Positions 23,486 through 28,763 of a stretch of 28,763 nt of DNA are shown one piece after another. This DNA is from JANXVR01 sp034667405 (lineage in GTDB: Bacteria > Actinomycetota > UBA4738 > HRBIN12): NCBI GenBank assembly GCA_034667405.1, contig JAXDJX010000023.1, positions 1 through 28,763 of the forward strand. The letters run 5' to 3'. The notes beneath the pieces were generated by a model. The model was not told the origin of the DNA, ran no database searches, and saw only the letters and a program-made list of their open reading frames with translations. Position 1 is the stretch's first letter, and each line of letters starts with the position of its first letter. The position numbers and the translations under genes were made by a program.

Positions 23486-25480
23486 ATGAACCGCTTAGGG
23501 CTACTTGGCAGGTTCGCTGTGGCAAGTGCAGCGGCGATGGTTGTGCTCGGGATCGTGCTGGCGCGAGTTGAAGCGGCGCAGATCGAACATCGCGCGCTCG
23601 CCAATGCGACGGATTCGGCCGTCATCCTTGCGCAGATCGGCCTGCAATCGCACTTTGACCCCTCGGATATATCCGACGGTCTGGACGCGGCGAAAGTTGC
23701 CGAACTCGATGATCTCTTCCAAGCGGGGGTGGCGAACACGCACATCACGCGGGTCAAGATCTGGTCTATGGAGGGACGCGTCGTGTATTCGCAGGACCGC
23801 ACACTGATCGGTCGAACGTTCCCGGTGTCTTCTGATCTCGGCGAAGCACTCGCCGGCGAAACCACGTCCGACGTGAGCTCGCTCACCGCTGCGGAGAATG
23901 TCGCGGAAAAGGGATTCGGGCAACTTCTCGAGGTCTACGTGCCTCTGCGTTTCACACCGACCGGGCCTCCCGCCGGCGCGTTCGAGCTCTACCTGCCCTA
24001 CGAACCGGTCGCCGCCGCGACCGCTTCCGACGATCGTCGCCTCTACGTCATCATCTTGGCGGGGCTCGTGCTCGTGTGGGCCACACTGTTCCGGATCGTG
24101 CTCGGCGCATCCCGTCGTCTCAGGCGAGACGCGAGCGAACTCAGACACCAGGCAGCAACGAACGAATACCTCGCGCTGCACGATCAGCTCACGGATCTTC
24201 CCAACCGGACGTTGTTCCACGATCGGGTCGAGCAGGCGATCGTGGCGACGGCGCGAGAAGGATCGATCGCGGCGGTCATGATCTTGGATCTCGATCGCTT
24301 CAAAGAGATCAACGACACGCTCGGTCATGAACACGGCGACGTCCTCCTGGCCGAGCTGGGGCCGCGGTTCCGCGGCGTTCTCAGGGAGGTCGACACGGTG
24401 GCTCGACTCGGTGGCGACGAGTTCGGCATCCTCTTGGAGGGGCTACACGGCGAGGATGAGGCGGTCGGGGTCGGAGAGAAACTCACGGCCGCGTTGGTCG
24501 ATCCGTTCCTGCTGGGCGACACGGAGATCGAAGTGGGGGCGAGCATCGGGATCGCACTCAGCCCCGACCATGGGGGTGATGCCGACGCCCTGATGCGTCG
24601 AGCCGAGGTAGCTATGTACGTAGCGAAGGCAGCGCGGGATCCTCTCAGCGTGTACTCCGTGGAGCACGACCACTACACGAAGGATCGACTCACGCTCATC
24701 ACCGACCTTCGGCGGGCCATCGACGCCGGAGAGATCACACTCGCCTACCAACCGAAGCTGGATCTGGCGCGTCTCGCCGTGGTCGGCCTTGAAGCGTTGG
24801 CACGCTGGGATCACCCGGAACGTGGTCCCGTGCCTCCGGACGTGTTCGTCCCGTTGGCCGAGCACACAGGACTGATCAGACGCCTCACGCCGTACGTCTT
24901 GAACCTGGCCCTGGAACAGTGCCGGGAATGGGGCAACGCCGGGCTGGACCTCCCCGTCGCCGTGAACCTCTCCGCCCGTGACCTCCTCGATCCCGGCCTC
25001 CCGAACCTGGTGGCGGAGGTGTTGCGTCGCCACGATCTTGATCCTGGCAGCCTGGTGCTCGAGCTCACCGAAGGGTCGGTCATGGACCGACCCGCCATGG
25101 CCGAAGAGATCCTCGATCATCTTGCGTCGATGGGCGTGGCGCTCGCCATCGACGACTTCGGGACCGGATACTCATCGCTCGCGTATCTCCAACGCCTCCC
25201 CATGCGCGAACTCAAGATCGATCGTTCCTTCGTGATGGGCATGCGAACCAACGAGGGCGACGCGGCGATCGTGCATTCGACCATCGACCTGGGACACAAC
25301 CTCGGCCTCATCGTGGTCGCAGAGGGCGTAGAGGATGCGGAGTCTCTCGAGCGTTTGGCGGAGATGGGCTGCGATATCGCGCAGGGCTATCACGTGGCCA
25401 GGCCGATGCCTCCCGACCAGATCGAAGGCTGGCTCCGATCTTCGGGATCCTCCGTCGGGGACCGCATGCTCAACGCCTAG
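23486..25480 (+). CDS. Membrane GGDEF-EAL protein (c-di-GMP synthesis and breakdown)
   Basis: A 664-residue inner-membrane signalling enzyme. The first membrane segment is at ~8-27 and the second at ~185-206; residues 28-184 form an outside sensor of unknown fold. The GGDEF domain (~228-390) keeps GGDEF at 309-313 and the inhibitory RxxD site at 300-303, so it should make c-di-GMP with product feedback. The EAL domain (~405-655) keeps EAL at 436-438, Asn494 in VNLSARDL, Glu527 in LELTEG, DDFGTGYSS at 556-564 and Lys577, so phosphodiesterase activity is also expected. Which dominates cannot be read from sequence. ATG 23486 was chosen for GGAGGGG 7 nt upstream; ATG 23465 is in frame but lacks this. 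Confidence 0.92.
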   Translation: MNRLGLLGRFAVASAAAMVVLGIVLARVEAAQIEHRALANATDSAVILAQIGLQSHFDPSDISDGLDAAKVAELDDLFQAGVANTHITRVKIWSMEGRVVYSQDRTLIGRTFPVSSDLGEALAGETTSDVSSLTAAENVAEKGFGQLLEVYVPLRFTPTGPPAGAFELYLPYEPVAAATASDDRRLYVIILAGLVLVWATLFRIVLGASRRLRRDASELRHQAATNEYLALHDQLTDLPNRTLFHDRVEQAIVATAREGSIAAVMILDLDRFKEINDTLGHEHGDVLLAELGPRFRGVLREVDTVARLGGDEFGILLEGLHGEDEAVGVGEKLTAALVDPFLLGDTEIEVGASIGIALSPDHGGDADALMRRAEVAMYVAKAARDPLSVYSVEHDHYTKDRLTLITDLRRAIDAGEITLAYQPKLDLARLAVVGLEALARWDHPERGPVPPDVFVPLAEHTGLIRRLTPYVLNLALEQCREWGNAGLDLPVAVNLSARDLLDPGLPNLVAEVLRRHDLDPGSLVLELTEGSVMDRPAMAEEILDHLASMGVALAIDDFGTGYSSLAYLQRLPMRELKIDRSFVMGMRTNEGDAAIVHSTIDLGHNLGLIVVAEGVEDAESLERLAEMGCDIAQGYHVARPMPPDQIEGWLRSSGSSVGDRMLNA

Positions 25481-25557
25481 ACGGTGTGATCGAACGCCCG
25501 CGGCATCTGACCTTCTGGTGACGACCTGCAGGGATGTCGGGCGCGAGACCGTGTGCC

Positions 25558-25563
25558 TAGGAT
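25558..25563 (+). promoter_or_regulatory. Candidate -10 box for a leaderless CAP-gene transcript
   Basis: TAGGAT is followed by 6 nt and then GTG 25570, the same spacing as upstream of the amidase and propeller genes. No ribosome binding site is present. Confidence 0.42.
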
Positions 25564-25569
25564 GTGCGC

Positions 25570-26019
25570 GTGCGGAGACGCCCCCGGACCCGCAGGCATC
25601 CGGCGTTCGTTGTCGTGATGCTTTCGATAACCCTCGTGTGCGCAGCGACCCTACCGGCCTCGGCGGGGATGCGTGGGCGCATGCTCCATCTCATCAACGG
25701 CGCACGCCGCTCACACGATGAACATCCCCTTCGGCTGAGCGTCCCGGTGTCTCGATCTGCGCACCATCACAGCAGCCTGATGGCCAACCGCGGATACCTC
25801 TTCCATACGGCGAACCTCCAGCAAGTCATCGGGGGACGACCGTGGTCCGTGCTCGGCGAGAACATCGCCAGGGCCAGGACGGTTCGTTCCACCTTCCGCG
25901 CCTGGATGCGCAGTCCCGGACATCGAGCGAACATCCTCAAGGCGCGCTACAAGCGGATCGGCATCGGGATCGAGGCGAGGCACCGCTATCTTTGGTCCAC
26001 AACCGAGTTCTGGGGTTAG
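25570..26019 (+). CDS. Secreted CAP/SCP-domain protein
   Basis: A 149-residue protein. Residues 1-~32 are a signal peptide with an arginine-rich start. The rest is a small CAP (SCP/PR-1) domain: LINGARRSH, a helix with SAHHHSSLMANRGYLFH, Glu97 in LGENIA, and WMRSPGHRANIL with His118. These give the cavity residues His79, Glu97 and His118 typical of bacterial CAP proteins, whose role is extracellular and often uncertain. The C-terminal strand RIGIGIEARHRYLWSTTEFWG is complete. A GTG at 25564 is also in frame, but the TAGGAT box fits 25570. It converges on a cupin gene 23 nt away. Confidence 0.86.
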   Translation: MRRRPRTRRHPAFVVVMLSITLVCAATLPASAGMRGRMLHLINGARRSHDEHPLRLSVPVSRSAHHHSSLMANRGYLFHTANLQQVIGGRPWSVLGENIARARTVRSTFRAWMRSPGHRANILKARYKRIGIGIEARHRYLWSTTEFWG

Positions 26020-26042
26020 GGACCGCGGGCGATCGCGAGAGG

Positions 26043-26375
26043 TCAGGCGAGGACCCACACCTCTTTGAACGGAACTTCCAAGAAGTTCCAGGTGGCTTCG
26101 ACACCTTCCGGGAACGACGCGATGTCGCCGGCCCGCACGGTGACGCTCGGTCCGTCCTTCAGATCGATCCGGACGGCGCCCTGCAGCACGACGATGGTTT
26201 CTCGACCGGGTGGCGTGTAGGTCACCGGCTGTTCCGGCACGCTGTCGAACCGTGACATCCCTGCCTGGGCCCGCTCGGTCTCCGCCAGCACATGCACCAG
26301 CCCTCCAACCTCCGGATCGTGCTCCCACTCCTGGGTGTCGATGTTCGATGTGAAGACTCCCGAACTGACCTCCAT
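26043..26375 (-). CDS. Cupin_3-like (DUF861-type) cytosolic protein
   Basis: A 110-residue single cupin. TIVVLQGAVRIDLKDGPSV and VRAGDIASFPEGVEATWNFLE give the barrel, and FKEVWVLA is the usual Cupin_3 ending. The metal-binding histidines of enzymatic cupins are not present in the first motif (PPGRETIVVLQG), so it may bind a ligand without metal. GAGGAGG lies 7 nt before ATG 26375, which fixes the start downstream of the longer frame. The next same-strand gene upstream ends 61 nt before it. Ligand unknown. Confidence 0.82.
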   Translation of the reverse strand: MEVSSGVFTSNIDTQEWEHDPEVGGLVHVLAETERAQAGMSRFDSVPEQPVTYTPPGRETIVVLQGAVRIDLKDGPSVTVRAGDIASFPEGVEATWNFLEVPFKEVWVLA

Positions 26376-26436
26376 CGCGGTTCCTCCTCGCCTGATGAAC
26401 CGCCGTTCTACCACGCAGCGTGAGCCCGACGTTCCG

Positions 26437-26805
26437 TCAGGCCCTCTCAGGGGGCTCCGGGTCGTCTCCGGCGGCTCCCAGCAGGTCGTCGAGCGAACGC
26501 TTCGGCCTGTCCGCCTCGGACAGCAGATCGTCGAACGTTGTCGAGGGCTTGGATCCGGGTTCGAGCAGCTTGTCGAGTTGGGGGTCCTTCGGATCGTCTG
26601 CCGCGGCCAAGAGGTCCTCGAGGCTGCTGCCGGCGTCGCCTTTCAAGCGGATGCGAAGCGCGGCCAGCACAGCTTCGTGGTGCTCCGACAGGCCGGTGGA
26701 TATCTTGATCTCCGTGAGTGCCTCCTCGGCTCGAGCCAAGAGGCGTCCGTCGTCCCCGCTCCGGTCTCCCCCGCCGCCTCGTGCCGCTCCCACAGGCGAG
26801 AGCAT
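26437..26805 (-). CDS. Acidic protein with three (S/T)(L/F)(D/E)DLL repeats
   Basis: A 122-residue protein of unknown family. After a Gly-rich start, a helix (~21-60, ARAEEALTEIKIS ... HHEAVLAALRIRL) is followed by three short acidic motifs: SLEDLLAAADD, TFDDLLSEAD and SLDDLLGAAGDD, spaced by Pro/Lys linkers. The motif looks like a repeated binding peptide. No signal peptide or membrane segment is present. The ATG at 26805 has no good ribosome site; a GTG five codons into the frame is an alternative. It lies between the Cupin_3 and MBG genes on the same strand. Confidence 0.6.
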   Translation of the reverse strand: MLSPVGAARGGGGDRSGDDGRLLARAEEALTEIKISTGLSEHHEAVLAALRIRLKGDAGSSLEDLLAAADDPKDPQLDKLLEPGSKPSTTFDDLLSEADRPKRSLDDLLGAAGDDPEPPERA

Positions 26806-26860
26806 CGCACGTCGCCGGTCTCACGGCACCGGTCTGGCGCTCGTGATCCGGCCGGCGTGC

Positions 26861-28763
26861 CTAGGCGATGATGACGGCGGCGGTAGCGGGGGTTACGGTC
26901 TGCTGCACGGTCCGCCAGCCCAAGATCGACGAGTCGTAGCTCCAGTTGCTGGAGTAGTAGAGAGAACTCGTCTTCGTTGAGAGCACCGTGAACCCGATGG
27001 TGTCGCCGTCGGCGGTTCCTCCGTCGTGCGCGTCTACTCGGAGCGTCACTCCGCCGTCGATGCTGATCGAATTACCCAGGTTGTCGACCTTGTAGACGGT
27101 TGCCTTCGTGTAGACGGTGACATCCTTGTTCTGTGCGCCCGAGAACGCGACCGACGTGATCGAGTTCGACTTCACGTAGTAGATCCCGTCGCTTCGATTG
27201 AGGACCAGCATGATCTGTCCCTGCGGGTTCGTACCCTTGTTGTTGTACTTCAGCGCCACCGTGTAGCTGGCGGCCCCTGCATCACCGTACGTGCCTGCCG
27301 AGGTCGCCAGCTTCGTGATGCCGGCGGCACCGTAGAAAGTGTTGAGCGTGCTCGGGATCATGACCGTCACAGCCGGGTGCGCGGCGTTGTAAGCAGACGT
27401 CCCGGGCGTCGCGCCCGTCTGCTGCAGGTTCTTGTACGACCCGCCCAAGCTCACCTCGATGAGGTACTCCTGCACGCCGTACTGGCCGGTGCTGAGGGTC
27501 ACGACGGTGTTGGCGGTCCCTACCGACGTGCTCGTGTTGGACACGAGGCTGACCTTCACACCGCTCGCCAAGACCTTGCCGGTCAGCAGATCCTTGAACG
27601 TGACCGTCGCGTTGGCCACCGAACCAGCCCCATCGGGGTCCTGAACGCTGGCCGACAGCGTCACTTGCGCCGTCGTGCTGCTGGTACCCGAGGTGGTGAA
27701 GACGGTCTGACCGATATAGGCGGTCTGTCCCTCGCGAGGTGAGATGGTCATCTTGCCGTTCACATACGTGACTGTGTAGTTGCTCGCGAGTGTGCCCGTG
27801 AAGACGGCGTTGCTCACGACGATGGAGTAGGGGGATCCCGCAACCGTCGCGCCAACCGGCGAACCGGTGGACGTCAGCGTCACGAGAGCGCTGTCTCCGG
27901 AGGCAAGGGAGCCCGTCGTGACCGTGAACTCCGCGCCGGTGAAGGTGAAGGCGTTCCCGTACACCTTGGTCTGATCGTTGGCCGTGATCGTGATCGCACG
28001 GCGGTTCACCGTGAGGGTCCCGGCGTGGAAGGTGACTATGTAGTTGGCATCGGCGGCAGCTGAGGCGGTGATCGGGTAGGTGCCGACGTTGGAGGACGCG
28101 GTGGCCGTGGTCGAGAGGCTGACCGGGGTGTCCAGGCTCCCGACGCCGTCGCCGTTGACGAACCCGGAGTAGCTGGCCGTCAGGGTCGGGTTGGCGTCGC
28201 CGTAGGTCTTGGACTTGTCGTCTGCCGTGATCGAGAGCGGAGCCCTGTTCACCGTGAGCGTGCCGTTGGCGTAGTGGATGGTGTAGTTGGCAAGACCGGT
28301 GCCGACCGCAGCGCTCGGGACCACCGCGTAGGTGTTCACGTTGGCGCCTGCAGCAGCGCCCGCTGAGTAGAGGGTCACCGAGGTGACCGTGTTCCCGTTG
28401 ACGAGACCCGAGGTGCTGAAGGCGCTCGTGCCGAGCACCAGGGCAGCTCCGTAGGTCTTTGATCGATCGTTCGCCGTGATGGTCAGGTCAGCCGTGGTGA
28501 TGGTCAGCGTGCCGGCGTGGAAGGTGACTGTGTAGTTGGCATCGGCGGCAGCTGAGGCGGTGATCGGGTAGGTGCCGACGTTGGAGGACGCGGTGGCCGT
28601 TGTCGAGAGGCTGACCGGGGTGTCGAGGCTCCCGACACCGTCGCCGTTGACGAACCCGGAGTAGGAGGCCGTCAGGGTCGGGTTGGCGTCGCCGTAGGTC
28701 TTGGACTTGTCGTCTGCCGTGATCGAGAGCGGAGCCCTGTTCACCGTGAGCGTGCCGTTGGCG
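26861..28763 (-). CDS. MBG-domain surface/secreted repeat protein, 5' partial
   Basis: The frame runs off the right edge, so the N-terminus is missing; a GTG at 28744 is internal. From the N-side, four MBG-type beta domains are visible: SITADDKSKTYGDANPTL, LTITANDRSKTYGAAL, a near copy of the first, and AITITANDQTKVYGNAF. A ~287-residue tail follows (QDPDGAGSVANATVTFKD, then SDGIYYVKSN, then VDAHDGG) of the type found after MBG or Ig-like repeats in bacterial surface proteins. No LPXTG or C-terminal membrane anchor is visible; the protein ends ATAAVIIA. The role is probably structural or adhesive. Confidence 0.85.
   Translation of the reverse strand, partial: ANGTLTVNRAPLSITADDKSKTYGDANPTLTASYSGFVNGDGVGSLDTPVSLSTTATASSNVGTYPITASAAADANYTVTFHAGTLTITTADLTITANDRSKTYGAALVLGTSAFSTSGLVNGNTVTSVTLYSAGAAAGANVNTYAVVPSAAVGTGLANYTIHYANGTLTVNRAPLSITADDKSKTYGDANPTLTASYSGFVNGDGVGSLDTPVSLSTTATASSNVGTYPITASAAADANYIVTFHAGTLTVNRRAITITANDQTKVYGNAFTFTGAEFTVTTGSLASGDSALVTLTSTGSPVGATVAGSPYSIVVSNAVFTGTLASNYTVTYVNGKMTISPREGQTAYIGQTVFTTSGTSSTTAQVTLSASVQDPDGAGSVANATVTFKDLLTGKVLASGVKVSLVSNTSTSVGTANTVVTLSTGQYGVQEYLIEVSLGGSYKNLQQTGATPGTSAYNAAHPAVTVMIPSTLNTFYGAAGITKLATSAGTYGDAGAASYTVALKYNNKGTNPQGQIMLVLNRSDGIYYVKSNSITSVAFSGAQNKDVTVYTKATVYKVDNLGNSISIDGGVTLRVDAHDGGTADGDTIGFTVLSTKTSSLYYSSNWSYDSSILGWRTVQQTVTPATAAVIIA
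28020..28271 (-). repeat. MBG long repeat, copy A
   Basis: This copy matches 28512-28763 at an offset of 492 nt (164 residues, two MBG domains) with only about six differences in ~250 nt. The high identity implies recent duplication or ongoing conversion. Confidence 0.88.
28512..28763 (-). repeat. MBG long repeat, copy B, cut by window end
   Basis: Partner of 28020-28271. The sequence ends inside the repeat, so more copies may follow. A repeat this similar could also be where an assembly stopped. Confidence 0.88.

Noticed and set aside
1..28763. tRNA, rRNA, riboswitch or mobile element
   Set aside because: No tRNA-like arm sequences, rRNA stretches, transposase or integrase motifs, or insertion-sequence ends were recognised on either strand by eye.

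Overview
This is a 28.8 kb, high-GC window with dense gene packing and frequent GTG starts. It fits an uncultured actinobacterium: it carries a DUF2630 protein (an actinobacterial family), TANNNT elements placed for leaderless transcripts, and many Sec-exported beta-rich repeat proteins. The phylum is an inference from these traits; no rRNA, tRNA or classical marker gene is present. I saw no CRISPR array, phage, transposase or integrase.

Layout. Left edge to 3.6 kb: two tightly spaced genes for secreted repeat proteins, a beta-helix/5xPKD/carbohydrate-binding protein cut by the window edge and a delta-60 repeat protein. 3.6-6.6 kb: a homocysteine S-methyltransferase-like enzyme, a tandem pair of related small coiled-coil proteins of unknown function, and a zinc alcohol dehydrogenase. 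6.7-8.5 kb: a secreted lysozyme-like protein, a His-rich heptad-repeat secreted protein and DUF2630. 8.5-13.3 kb: an amidase, a large secreted protein with a cupredoxin-like domain, and a GcvT-like folate enzyme. 13.3-14.5 kb: a decayed SAM methyltransferase pseudogene and an RTX-like calcium-binding repeat protein with a Sec signal. 14.5-16.8 kb: a quinone-oxidoreductase-like MDR enzyme, then an ArsR regulator translationally coupled to a double SRPBCC protein, with a recognisable promoter and a dyad operator. 16.9-22.3 kb: a sialidase-like propeller protein, a SAM methyltransferase, an M23 peptidase-like protein and a WDG/DVWAVG propeller protein. 22.4-26.8 kb: two cupins, a SnoaL-like protein, a membrane GGDEF-EAL c-di-GMP enzyme, a CAP/SCP secreted protein and an acidic repeat protein. 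Right edge: an MBG-domain surface protein whose near-identical 492-nt-period repeat runs off the end.

How it fits together. About a dozen of the 28 protein loci encode predicted exported proteins built from repeats or beta folds (PKD, delta-60, MBG, RTX, propellers, CAP, M23, lysozyme-like). The window therefore looks like a cell-surface and secretome neighbourhood with general metabolic genes between, rather than one pathway. Transcription units are short and strands alternate often. The only clear operons are the two left-edge secreted proteins, the coiled-coil pair, and ArsR-SRPBCC. The most unusual items are the multi-frameshift methyltransferase relic, the coiled-coil paralogue pair, the group of apparently leaderless genes, the ArsR operator touching its own start codon, and the MBG repeat that coincides with the window end and may be an assembly break. 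I did not find a convincing new multi-gene system.
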